DNA from: Diplocarpon mali
Taxonomy: Eukaryota > Ascomycota > Leotiomycetes > Helotiales > Drepanopezizaceae
Reading direction: 5' to 3'
Length of the DNA stretch: 64,000 nt
NCBI GenBank assembly: GCA_024741835.1
Contig: JAENRP010000219.1
Location: 1-64,000, forward strand
The notes beneath the pieces were generated by a model, which was not told where the DNA came from, searched no databases, and saw nothing but the letters and a program-made list of their open reading frames with translations. Below, one piece after another: positions 46,732 to 57,910 of this stretch. Position numbers and translations under genes: made by a program. Each line of letters opens with the position of its first letter. Within the stretch, counting starts at the first letter, position 1.

Positions 46732-47014
46732 CCTCTGCTCGGCACCGATACGCGTACAAGTCATATAGCAATGCTAATAGAACGTCTTAGTAATAACTTA
46801 GAATCAATAACTATAGAGCCTTAAAGGAGTAGAAGGATATAGTATATATATATAAAGAAAAGAGGGTCACTTGCTTAAGGGGAGCTGAACCAGATGCCGA
46901 CTAAGGGTAACCCAGTTTATAGCCTATACTAAGATTGCGCTAAGCTATAGCCGAACTAGGTACAAACTAGGTATAAACTAGGGTATAACCTATATATAGT
47001 GATAATCTATTATA
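46732..47014 (-). repeat. 3' LTR of E (283 bp)
   Basis: Plus reading TGTGACGACTGGGAG..AATCTATTATA (ancestral ..CCGTCACA). Left half clean, right half RIPed, the same gradient as in gypsy B. Confidence 0.9.
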
Positions 47015-48760
47015 TTACCCTTCCTTTTAAAAAAAGCTTATCCTTAAGCGCTTAACTATAGGTTTATTACTACCTAACTTATTATAATCATCTATACTAT
47101 TAATATAGGCCTAGATCTAATCAGAAAGCCTTTCGAGCGGGCCTAAGAGGTCTGGATTTTCCAAATGAAATTTGCAAAGCTTAAGAGGCGTATATATAAA
47201 ATTAGAAGCTAAGTACTATTTTAAATCAATATCGCGGCCAACCTATAAGGCGTAGTATATAAGTATACCAGCTTACTTTTATATAGCAAGCAGGCTTTCT
47301 ACTTCGTATTCTTATTCTCTTATAATATTAATAGCAGGAGGGGGTTCATTTACTTAACCATCTAAAGGGGTACTAAGGTCCCTTTAAAGGCGACTTAAGT
47401 AGAAGATATTATATACCTTTATAAAGTTAAGTAGCTTTAATTAGTACAAATTAAATACTTTTTCTACTATCTTAAATAGGCTAGCTCTAAGGTAGCTAAG
47501 CTTTTTAAAAGGCCTATCTATAGGATAGGGACGCATATTTAAGTATACTTGATTGCCGACTTCAAAAGTAGTAGGGTAGCGAGAGGTATTAATGGCATTT
47601 CATATACGTTCTTAGTCCTTAAGGATATGAGATTTAGCAAGGGTCTAAGCTTTATAATATCTTATAAAGTACTTAAGGGCGTCTTATCGATTAAGCTTCT
47701 AAGAAGGGGACTCTGAATTAGGTATATTAAACTTCTAGTCCTAATTAGTATATAAAGCGTACCTATATACTACTTTGAATAGTAATAAGCTATTAAAGGA
47801 GTTATAAGGGAGAGTTAGCTAGGCGAAATCTATTATAAGTAAGAATTCGCTCCAATTATCTTAATAATAGCTAATAAAGGGGCAGAGGCGTTGCGTAAGG
47901 TATTAATTATAGTTTTCGGTTTAGCCGTCGGTTTAAGGGTAGTAGGCCGAGCTAAAGGTTAGTTTTGTACTTAAAATAGAGGTAAAAGCTTTCTAAAAGC
48001 TAGAAATGAATTAAGGGCCTTAGTCTAAGGTAATTATTAAAGGGGGACTAAAGTAGCGATATATATAGTATATATAGAGTTGGGCTAACTAGCGTAAATT
48101 AGTAGTCTTTTGGTAGGGAATCGATATCGCCTGCTTACTAAATCGATCGATAATTATAAGAATATTATTATAGCTATACTTATCTTTATTAAAACTTATA
48201 TAATTTATAGTTATATACTCCTAAGGTCGGCTTAGTACTAGGAGAGGTTAGAGTAAACTAAGTTTCTTATTATAAGGGACTTTGCTTTATCTATAGGTAT
48301 AGCAGTTCTTATAGTACTAGGATACGTATTAGCGTAGATTCGGCTAATAGTATTATAAGGAGAGAAGCTAGTAGGTTTTACGCGCACTTAAATGCGCAAT
48401 AGCAATTTGATTATAAACCTCTTATATAAGTAGCGTATAGAGGTAGTCTATATCAGGTACTATTAGCTTACCTTAAAAGAGAAGCAAATCTCCTTCTATT
48501 ATCTAAGGGTTAGTCTTAATCGGGGCTATATTGGACCCGTTTTAAAAGGCTACTTGGCGATAGACCTAGTAAGGCCTATATTATCAATTAGCGGCTAGTA
48601 CTTAATTAATAATATAGAAAGCAAAGGAGAAGGCCGAAACTTCTTTAATAGAGACTAAGTTCTTAGCTATAGTCTATTTACAAAGCTATTCAAAGAGGAT
48701 TCAAGGGTTAATCTAATCCTAGTATAATAATATTATAAGGCAGTTATTGTATTTTATTAT
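47015..48760 (-). pseudogene. Gypsy E integrase and C-terminus (relic)
   Basis: Homologous in reverse to gypsy B 16591-18243. The C-terminal N-P-D-L-L-G-P-R/A-K-L tail is near 47120-47160, and integrase core pieces include IDRFSK near 48140 and the AYYPQTD-like stretch near 47930. Encodes strand transfer. Numerous stops from Gln/Trp. Confidence 0.82.
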
Positions 48761-50150
48761 ATTCTAATCCTCTAACTTATTAATGTAGTAAGTTAGGGCG
48801 TCGGTAAGAGGGTTTTTAAAGCTAGGTCGGTAGGTAATCGTAAAGTCATATTTGGAGAGAAGCTCGGCCTAGCAAGCCTATTAAGAACTAAGGTTTTTTA
48901 TAGTTATAAAGTACTTAAGTGCTTTATAGTCTATATATACTACGATTTAGTAGGGTGCTCCTGCGAGCTTGGCTTTAAAATGGCCAAATGATCGAATAAT
49001 AGCTAGTATCTCCTTATTATATATAGCGTAGTTCAGCTTAGCTAGTACTATAGTCTTATTATAATAGGCAATTAGGCGCTATTCGGACCTATATTGCTGC
49101 GATAATATAAAGGCGATTATACTATTAAAGGCATTGGTTTCTAATATATAAAGGAGGTCTTACCTATAGTGCTAGAGGATTAAGGCATATATTAAAGCTT
49201 CTCGCAGCTATAGGAAGCTCTACTCGCATTCAGGAGTAAATTAGAAGGGAATATTATTCTTAATAAAATATACTAAGGGGGCGGTAATAAGACTATAGTC
49301 TTAAATAAAATGATAATAAAAGTTGCAAAAACTAAGGAATAACTGAATACCCTTTATAGTAGAAGGGTAGGTCTAATTCTTTACTACTGCTACCTTATAA
49401 GGGTTAATCCGAACGCCTTTAGTAATAATTATAAAGCTAAGGTACTTAGTTTCTATAATATTAAACTTATACTTCTTTAGGTTGGCCTACAATTCTATAT
49501 CCGACAATCGCTAAAGAACCTGTTTTATATGCGATTTATAATCGAGTCGGTTAGTAAAGTAAATAAGGATATTATCTAAGTAGGCTATATAAAAATCATT
49601 AAGGTAATCGAAAAGAACATTATTTATATACCTTTAATAGGTTGCAAAGCCATTAGTAAGGCCAAAAGGGAGCACTTTGCACTTATACGCGCCGTACTAA
49701 GTTCTAAAGGTAGTAAGCTCCTTAGAGTCAGGGTCCATTCGGATCTGGTAAAAAGCCTACTGTATATTAAGCTTTATAAAAATCTAAGCGCCAGCTAATC
49801 GAGCTAGGGTCTTGTCGATTAATAGTAGAGGGTAGCGGTCTTTATAAGTAAGGTTATTAAGCATATAATAGTTAATATAAAATCGTAGGGAGCCATCGGC
49901 CTTTTTTATAAATAGTACCAGCATAGCATAAGAGGCAAAAGAGGACTCGATAAATCCTTTATTAAGGTTATTAATAAGGTACGCCTTTACTATTTCTAGC
50001 TTAGGTATAGATATCTTATATAAGGGGGAGTATCAAAGGGCCTTTTAAGCACCTTTGGCTATAAGCTCGATTTTGTAATTATAGGGTCGATAGGGCGGTA
50101 GCATATTAAAAGCGGCTTTCGAAAATATATATCAATACTCCTTATAAGCA
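48761..50150 (-). pseudogene. Gypsy E RT and RNase H (relic)
   Basis: YLNDFYIAYLDNILI near 49560-49610 is the RT active-site region (YLDDILI, one Asp to Asn). SLLLIDKTLARLAGA-like sequence around 49790 precedes it. RNase H near 48780-49000 ends with a N-P-L-T-D-A-L-T-like motif and shares 'LDYKALKYFI' with gypsy B. The 46462-46731 and 49830-50090 stretches align with each other (K against E). Confidence 0.85.
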
Positions 50151-50739
50151 GCTGGAATCGATTTCTCAATTGGTTCAAGGGAGGTAGTTAGAACAGCTAT
50201 TAAAACCTTTCTATTATAGTATCAGTTCAAGAGGGTATCGGTTTTACGTTATTAGGTCTAATATTCTTAATTATCTTAAATCAATCAATCAATTTTATAA
50301 AACAAGGTACTAAAGAGCTTTGCGCCTTACTAATTACTAGCTATTATACGAAAAGCATAGGCTGAAATTGCGCATATATTTAAAGAAGAAAGGGGGATTT
50401 TACACTTTGCTATCTACTTACAGGTACGTTTTAGGGTTAAAACGGAAGGGGGAGCCAAGTTAGGCTTAATTACGTTAAGCTCTTGCTTTATAATCAATAT
50501 ATTACAAAAGTGGTCCTTAGAAAAGGTATTACCCTTAACTTAAGGTAGAGTTGGGGTAGAATTATTAAAGGAGTATTTAATTAGAATAGGAGGTGATTTA
50601 AGAAGGAGTTGGGAAAGGGCTTCCTAGCGTCGAGCTTTATACTTAGAAAGGGACCGTTCTAGTACTATATTATATTAAGTTGCATTTTGCTAATAGTATT
50701 AATCTAAGTTTTATTATTTAATATTAGTGACTTTGATAT

Positions 50740-51038
50740 TGTAGGTTCTATACCGGTAATCGATATTCACGTGAATATAGTTAAGTACTTATTATCAAAA
50801 AGAATCTATTATAATATCTGTCTATCTCTATATAACCGAGATAGTACCTTTATACCTATAAATGTCCTCCCTCCTATAGTCCCTCTTAGCCGCATATGGA
50901 TATCCTTCCGAGGTCCTCCGGCTGAACAGCCGTCCGAAATACATACGAAACCCCTTATATCGCATATGGTATAGCTATGTAGGATGACCCCAGGAACGAG
51001 GGCAGATTGCCTCCTGCATAGGAATCTGCGTACCAACA
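50740..51038. repeat. Solo LTR L, no RIP seen, TSD GATAT
   Basis: 299 bp, TGTAGGTTCTATACCGG..GTACCAACA, absent from the aligned K sequence (near 54087). Flanked by GATAT at 50735-50739 and 51039-51043. G/C-richer than its surroundings (for example CGAGGTCCTCCGGCTGAAC). Reverse reading starts TGTTGGTACG, a common copia LTR start. The open stretches at 50771-50974 and 50809-51036 lie inside it and are not genes. Confidence 0.95.
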
Positions 51039-51249
51039 GATATTCCTTGCGAAAGAGATAGTAGGAGGATAGGAATCAGGCTAGGTTAGCTTGCAAAAGG
51101 CATAATTAATAGAAACTTTATACTCCTTAAGCCATGCTCTTCTTAAAATCACTTTATAATTGCTAAGGTTAGTAATAAGAAAGGGAGTAAAAGATTGAAT
51201 TCGCTAGTCGATATATAGATTAAGTAGTATATAATAAGTGATAGTATTA

Positions 51250-52960
51250 CCCTAAGAGCTATTATATCCCTTAATTAGGAAGGGTATAGGGAGTATGCAA
51301 ATTAAAGGTTTAAGGAAAGAAGATAAAGATTTAAGTAACGCTAAATCAATTAAAGTATACTTATTAGCGCTTATATTAATTAATGCTAATACCTTATAAG
51401 AAATACTATTTTTTAAAAGTAGGATCCGTTTTATTATTAAATTGCCACTAAGGAGGTTTCTCAAATCAAGGTATTGTATATTATAAAGTACGCTTAAGAA
51501 GGAGGCTTTAATTAAGTAGAGGCGTTTCCCTTAGGAGTCAAAGGGAGAAGGGAAGCGCTACTATTATCTTATTTAGCCTTAGGGTCCTCCTCTTTATCGC
51601 TACTCTATCCTTGGCCATTATTATACTCTAGCTTATTAATATAAGAGCTATAATACCTAAGAGTAATAAAGGGGGATTTCGGCCGTTTATTAAACTGATT
51701 TTTCTAATTAGCTAAAGGGAAAGCGCTAAGGGTATCGGTCTAGCGTAGAGGAAACGAGAGAGATCTAGACTTAGCGAAACCGGGAGTAGAGGTACTATAC
51801 TAAGGTCGATTCAGATACGATTCGGAAAAGTTTCTTAATAAGGGGTTTAATTTATTATTATCTCCTTATTAGGCAGGCTTACTAAGATTAGGCTTAGCCT
51901 TAGCGCCCGATTTGTCTTTATATTATATCTAACTATATAGCGTCCTCTTAGCGCGCTATCTAGTATCTTCTTATTAGATAGCAGTAACCTATTTGTCTAA
52001 TATCCTAGTCTTATACCACTTTTATATAAAGGGGGTTTTAATACGTTTTAGGATTTTCTTCCTAAAGGCACTGCAAAGTCGACTATTATTATCGATCTCT
52101 ACTATAGCAGCCAGTTAGGAGAACTTAAGGTAGAATTCCTAAAAAGACTTATTAGCCTTTATATAAAGGGTAGTAAACTCAATCTTAGCTTCTTCGCATT
52201 CCGCTAGGTTAGCTAAGAACTTAGCAAGTTGACTTACTAGGGTTTTGGCAGTAATATAGGCGTCTCTATTAAGTACCTAAGGGGTCAGCCAGTCTTTAGC
52301 TATACCCTTAGTCTAATTTAAAATATAGTTAAGCTAGGCCTATTTCCTATAAAAGTAAAGGTAATATAGCTTTAAATTGTTAAGTATATAAGCCTCTTAA
52401 TATTTAGCGCAGTAATTATAGCTATTAGACAGTTTCTAAGTAAGGTTCGGTATATTATAAATATAAAGGAGGTTTAGCTATTAAGTTAAAGGCGAACTAG
52501 TAGTATATTAATCAAGGGAAGTAAAAGAAGGATCATCTTAATTATTGTATCGCTTACTACGCGCAGTAGAGGAAATAGAAAGAGGTAGGTCGAAGTCTAT
52601 AGAGCGCTAAGGGCGTATAAATGAACTAGAGGGGTTTCGTTCTAGTGCTAGGGTTTTCTTAATTAATCTTAAGATACCTTTAAAAGCGTTGCGAAAGTTA
52701 TCTAAATCTCTTTCTCAATCGATCAATTATTAGTATATAGAATTTAGCTTATAGCTATACTTATTATATTCTTTTAATACAAATGCAAGTCGGACCTATA
52801 AGGAGTCTAATTTGGCTTATAATATAGTGACTTTAGGGCTATTATTATCAGCTAGTAAGGAGTTAGTAGGAAAGGTACTAGGGGTAATACTAGCACCTCT
52901 TTAAGGGAGAGAGCGAGAGGTCTTTAAAGATCTAGTGATAAGGGGAACCATTCTTTAAAC
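51250..52960 (-). pseudogene. Gypsy E gag and protease (relic)
   Basis: Open fragment 51252-51464 carries the retropepsin: ALINISANKYTLIDLALLKSL stands for the A-L-I-D-S-G-A pattern with the catalytic Asp and Gly hit. Upstream near 51600-51690 a zinc knuckle survives with Cys to Tyr changes (RYYSSYINKLE). Gag extends to about 52960 and aligns with K (57940-59400) and N (62640-64000). Stops throughout. Confidence 0.83.
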
Positions 52961-53089
52961 TTATAGCAGGAGCTTAGTATAGGTCTTCTAGTATATTATC
53001 GTACTTATTAGGGTTTCGGTCGACTATCGGGAATGATATAAATAGATATTATAACGCCGTCTTTAGCAAAGCGAAAGAGTTATTAATAA

Positions 53090-53392
53090 TATAACAGCTA
53101 GGAGTATAACCTCTGCTTAGCACTAATACGCGTATAAGTCATATAGTAATACTAATAGAACGTCTTAATAATAACTTAGAATTAATAACTATAGAGCCTT
53201 AAAGGAGTAGAAAGGCATAGTATATATATATAAAGAAAAGAGGGTCACCTGCTTAAAGGGAGCCGAACCGGATGCTAACTAAAGGTAACCCGGTTTATAG
53301 CCTATACTAAGATTGCGCTAAGCCGTAGCCGAACCGGGTACAAACCGGGTACGAACCAGGGTACAACCCATATATAGTAACAATCCGTCACA
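53090..53392 (-). repeat. 5' LTR of E (303 bp)
   Basis: Plus reading TATAACAGCTAGG..CAATCCGTCACA. Same length as the K LTR (59531-59833). Its right end is clean (CAAACCGGGTACGAACC). Confidence 0.9.
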
Positions 53393-54518
53393 TCGGCTAT
53401 AAGCTCAATTTTATAATTATAGGATTAATAGGGCGGCAGCGTATCAAAAGCGGCTTTTGAGAATATATATTAGTACTTCTTATAAGCGGCTGGAATCGGT
53501 TTCTTAATTAGTTTAAGGGAAGTAGTTAGAATAGCTATTAAAACCTCTTTATTATAGAATCGGTTTAGGAGGGAATCGGTTTTACGTTATTAAGTCTAAC
53601 TTTCTTAATTATCTTAAATCAATCGATCAATTTTATAAAATAAGGTACTAAAGAGCTCTGCGCCTTACTAATTCTTAGCTATTATATAAAAAGTATAGGC
53701 TGAAATTGCATATATATTTAAAGAGGAAAGGGGAATTTTGCACTTTGCTATTTACTTGCAAGTGCGTTTCAGGGCCGAAATAGGAGAGGGAGCTAAGTTA
53801 GGCTTAGTCGCATCAAGCTCTTGCTTTATAGTTAATATATTATAAGAGTAGTCCTTGGAAAAGGTATAACCCTCGACTTAAGGGAGAGTCGGGGTAGAAT
53901 CGGAGGTAAAGGAGTATTTAATCGGAATAGGGAGGAATTTAAGAGGAGGGAGCTAAAAGAGGTTTTCTTAGCATTGAGCTTTATACTTAGAAAGGGACTG
54001 TTCTAGTACTATATCGTATTAAGTTGCATTTTACTAATAGTATTAATCTAAGTTTTATCATTTAGTATTAGTGATTTCGATATTCCTTATAAAAGAGATA
54101 ATAGGCAAGTAAGAATTAGGCTAGGTCAGCTTGCAAAAGGTATAATTAATAGAAACTTTATACTTCTTAAGCTAAGCTTATCTTAAAATCATTCTATAGT
54201 TGCTAAGGTTAATAATAAGAAAGGGAGTAAAAGATTGAATTCGCTAGTTAATATAAAGATTAAGTAATATATAATAAGTAATAGTATTACCCTAAGAGCT
54301 ATTATATCCCTTAACTAAAAAGGGTATAAGGAGTATTCGAATTAAGGGTTTAAGGAAAGAAGATAAAGATTTGAGTAACGCCAAATCAGTTAAAGCATAC
54401 CTATTAGCGCTTATATCGATTAATGCCGATACCTTATAAGAAATACCATTCTTTAAGAGTAGGATCCGTTTCGTTATCGAATCACTACCAAGGAGGTTTC
54501 TCAAATCGAGGTATCGTA
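53393..54518 (-). pseudogene. Gypsy K protease and RT linker (relic)
   Basis: Aligns with E 50070-51480 except that solo LTR L is lacking. Open stretch 54292-54579 encodes the retropepsin block: SALIDISANRYALTDLALLK (A-L-I-D-S-G-A with Ser-Gly altered), then FLVKGYNSS. Its first 20 codons are read from the mariner terminus and are not part of K. Confidence 0.8.
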
Positions 54519-54723
54519 CTTGGTATATGCCCGAAATAATGTACAAGTGCTGTCTGTGCGTAATTCTACCGGTTTCCATTAATAGGGCTTATATACAGGG
54601 GGTACAGCCAATGATTTATCTATAATGATTCGCCGCTTTTTATATTGAAAATCAATGCTTTTAATATGGATTCTTTATTTAGTATACCGACTCTAAAGAC
54701 ACTTATAAAACAGACCTCTTGTA

Positions 54724-54864
54724 ATGAACGAGTATCGATCCTATAAGAGACTATATAAAGCTGTAAAAGAAGCGTGGGAATCGATAACAATTGAAAGGAT
54801 TAGAGAATTAATTAGGGAAATGCCAAAGAGATATAAAGCTATGATCGCAGCAAGAGGAGGCTAT
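54724..54864 (+). pseudogene. Tc1/mariner transposase C-terminal fragment
   Basis: About 47 codons: AWESITIERIRELIREMPKR and AMIAARGGYYK. This matches the end of Tc1-type transposases (W..I....I..LI.SMP.R...VI.A.GG..KY). The frame is free of RIP stops up to the H2 insertion inside the GG-Y codons. No Asp/Glu triad precedes it, only about 200 bp to the transposon end. It is a deletion remnant that could not move itself. Confidence 0.8.
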
Positions 54865-55268
54865 TATAAGAGGGAGCAGGAACAACACCTGAGAATAGGC
54901 CTATATAAAGACCAAAGATAAAGAGGGAGGAAGCACTATAAGCGGGCTCTTTGAAAAAGAACTAGGACAATTTACTAGTTAGGGGTAGAATAGGTAGTTA
55001 GTATTGCGCGCTATCTTTAAGTATAATAGTAGTCCTGTTTATATCCCTTTCTTAATCCTTATTTAATTATATAACTTATATTATAAGATCCTTTACTTCT
55101 AGGTCTTTATATATACCTTAATTAACTTAAGTAGTAGCCCCTACTACTATTAATAAAGAATATAAGACTTTTATAGGTTAAGAATACTAATCCCTATTTA
55201 TAAAAATAATAAGTATAAGTAAGGTTAGTATCTAAAGTTATAAAGGTAAGGAGAGGAAAGAGGGTTTT

Positions 55269-55351
55269 NNNNNNNNNNNNNNNNNNNNNNNNNNNNNNNN
55301 NNNNNNNNNNNNNNNNNNNNNNNNNNNNNNNNNNNNNNNNNNNNNNNNNNN
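55269..55351. other. Assembly gap (83 N)
   Basis: In the 3' region of H2, in the position matching the gap in H. Confidence 1.
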
Positions 55352-55859
55352 TTAAAGAAATATATAGAAGGAGAGGGGGAAGGGGGGAGGTGCGGTGGTA
55401 AATGAATAAAAATGATAAAAACTCCTTTTCCTCCTTTGGTAATGCGACTCCTAGTCTAGGACCGCGAGTCAAAAGCTTGAAGTTGTTAAAGCTATTAAAT
55501 TGTAATTTTAAAGAAAATTCAATAATAATTTTAAGTAATCCTATACTCTAACCAACTTAAGAGGCGTCCTTATTAAAGAAAATCTAAGCTTTATATAAAA
55601 TTAGACTAATATTTTAGGAATTTCTTTAATATAGCTATATATGATTATTAAGCCTTTCTAAGGTAGCAACTCACTTATTTAACCTAAGGGAAGCTGGATT
55701 TAAGTATTTAAAGTTCGCATATTAGTTTTTACCTTTTAAAGCCTATTGATTACTAAACTAAGAGGCGTAATAAGTTTCTTAAAGAAGGCCTTTGATTAAG
55801 GTTTTTAAATATTAAATATAGAGTTTAGAAAACTAGGCTTTAAGTTCCTTGATTTTTAA

Positions 55860-56863
55860 GGCAGATTTCACTCTTAAGCTAGGATTATAAGTAAAGGGAA
55901 TTACTATTAGATTTCTCTTTACCTTTTTAATAATCTTTAAAGCCTTTAAATATTCTTATATTAGACTTTTAAGATCTTTAATAAAGGAGGAGGTAGGCTC
56001 TTTCTCCTTTTCTATTACTTTAATAGTCCTTTTGCTAAGGTTTGCTTTTAAGGCGAAGGTTAAGAAGTCTTTAAATTAAGCGTATATTATAAGATTATAC
56101 TTATTAATTTTAAAATGCTTAATAATCTTATTTTAAAAGCTAGTAGGCAATCTAAGTAAGAATAGGCGTCCTCTTTTGACTTTATTAAGAATCTTTTAAT
56201 TAATTAAGGTATTCGATACTTAAGTAAAGGTCTAATAGTAGTTTTTAAGTTCCTTAAGAGTATAAGTAATAAGAATAAACTCCTTTAGAAAGGCTAGAGT
56301 ATCGCGAATCTGCTATTTATTAAATTCTTAAAATTCAACTTTAAGAGCCTTAATAAGTAGTTTCTAAGACTTGCAAAGCTTCTACTTAAGTAGAGATTTA
56401 ATAATATCTTTACTAGTTTAGTTGCAGTAGTAGGAAAGTCGATTAATTATCTTATTATATCTAATGCTAAAATTATAATAAGTCTCCTTATATTATTTAA
56501 GGAAATTAGTAATATTAGCTCTAGTAAAATAAGGAGCATTAAGAGAACTAAGGAAGGGAAAATGATTAATAATAGCTTTAAAGGCAGCTATTATTGCTTT
56601 ATTCGTTTTAATAGAAAGGAGGGAGCTAGGTCGAATATAGGGCTTAAGGTATTTTAAAGAGTTTTTAGAATTCAAGTCAATCTTAAAGTGATTAAGGCGA
56701 GCTTGAAAAGATTCGGGCAAAGGGTTAGCAAGAGGTTTAAAATTGATATTTTTAAGTATTAATATTAAAAAAGCAGGTGCAGTTATTAAAGGGGAAGATA
56801 AAGAACTTAAGTTATATAAAATCGTATTTTTATATTCCTACTTGCAGGCCTAGCCTAAGAGTG
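55860..56863 (-). pseudogene. Gag of H2 (relic)
   Basis: Homologous to the H gag in opposite orientation; palindromes at 56840-56862 and 55870-55892 bracket it. The open block 56493-56720 shows PESFQARLNHFKIDLNS and NKAIIAAFKAII, helical capsid-like sequence matching H near 42540-42700. It is broken elsewhere by Gln/Trp stops. Confidence 0.7.
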
Positions 56864-57910
56864 AAAATCCGGCTTCTATAGAAAGTTTATTTATACTTTG
56901 CCAAGACTTCTTTAATAGGTATAAAGTAATAAATAAAGGTATTGCAATTACTAGTAGTAAGAAAAGGTTTATTAAGTCAAAGATTAATTTCTATAATAAA
57001 GTTTCTAAAAAAGATTCTTCTTAGCTTTTAAGACAATTCCTATTAGTCCTTAGAATAAAAGGGTCTCTAGAGATGATTCTAGGGCAGTTTTCAAAGTCCT
57101 ATCAAATGGGGGCGGCTAAAGTATCCATTTTAGCTTTTTAAGAAAACTGAGGAAATACTCCCGATTAGAGCTTTCGTTTAATATTATATAAATACTTGAA
57201 ACTGCTATTATTTAAAGTAGCTATTATAGCTAATCAAACTTCTTTATATTAAAAAGGCTGGAAATCCGATAATCGTATTAATAAGCTAACAATTCAAGCT
57301 TATTAGATTAGAGGTAGGGGAGGCGAAATAGGGGCCGAAATAGGAAAATCTGAGGTTATTAATAGTAGAGAGTAGCAATCGACAGTTCCAAATAACTAAG
57401 TGATTGCAAGGTCGATAATAGAGGAATGACAACTAATAGTTACAAATAACTAAATGATTATTATCTTAAGAGGAGTTTTCAAAGGGTTGATCTCTTATTT
57501 GCAAACTAAGAGAATCAAGAGGAGAAGTCGTATAAAGACGAAATCTTAAAGGAATCGTCCCTACGTAGGTTACTAATATAAAAGGGAGCAGGAATAATAC
57601 CTAAGAATAGGCCTATATAAAGACTAAAGACAAAGAGGGAGGAAGCACTATAAGCGGGCTCTTTGAAGAAGAACTAGGATAATTCACTAATTAGGGGTAG
57701 AATAGGTAATTAGCATTGCGCGCTATCTCTAAGTATAATAGTAGTCCTATTTATACCCCTTTCTTAGTCCTTATCTGACCATATGACCTATGTCACAAGA
57801 TCCTCCACTTCTAGGTCTCTATACTATATAAAATATTAAGGAAATTGTAAAAGCAGCATTGCCAAGTATCTAGTGTGCACGGCCTAGAATTGTACATTAT
57901 TTACCCATAG

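Larger units (their letters stand above)
46732..53392 (-). mobile_element. Ty3/gypsy element E, complete structure, RIP-degraded
   Basis: 6,661 bp, LTRs 46732-47014 and 53090-53392, TSD TCGGC. Minus-strand order: gag (about 52960-51540) with degraded zinc knuckle, protease (about 51460-51250), RT (about 50050-49550), RNase H (about 49450-48780), integrase (about 48650-47400), C-terminal tail (about 47190-47100), polypurine-like AAAAGGAAGGG next to the 3' LTR. No palindrome of the 23-bp family occurs in E or K. Contains solo LTR L. Confidence 0.92.
54865..57823 (-). mobile_element. H2: second gag-only derivative of element D
   Basis: 2,959 bp, two 247-bp LTRs (54865-55111 and 57577-57823), TSD CTAT (54861-54864 and 57824-57827). 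Primer-site-like sequence (57549-57576) as in H and D. Contains gag (56862-55860 downward) and a 3' region with palindromes at 55447 and 55870 and an 83-N gap, no pol. Lies in the mariner remnant. Confidence 0.88.
54519..57910 (+). mobile_element. Deleted Tc1/mariner-type transposon in K, split by H2
   Basis: K is interrupted between a TA at 54517-54518 and a TA at 57911-57912. The ends share AATAATGTACAA in inverted orientation (54535-54546 and 57890-57901), so they are terminal inverted repeats, although exact edges are uncertain by several bases. Only 342 bp at left and about 85 bp at right remain besides H2. The catalytic DDE part of transposase is missing. Confidence 0.7.

Noticed and set aside
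50771..51036. Overlapping open frames on both strands in 50.8-51.0 kb
   Set aside because: They lie wholly inside solo LTR L, which is open only because it escaped RIP.
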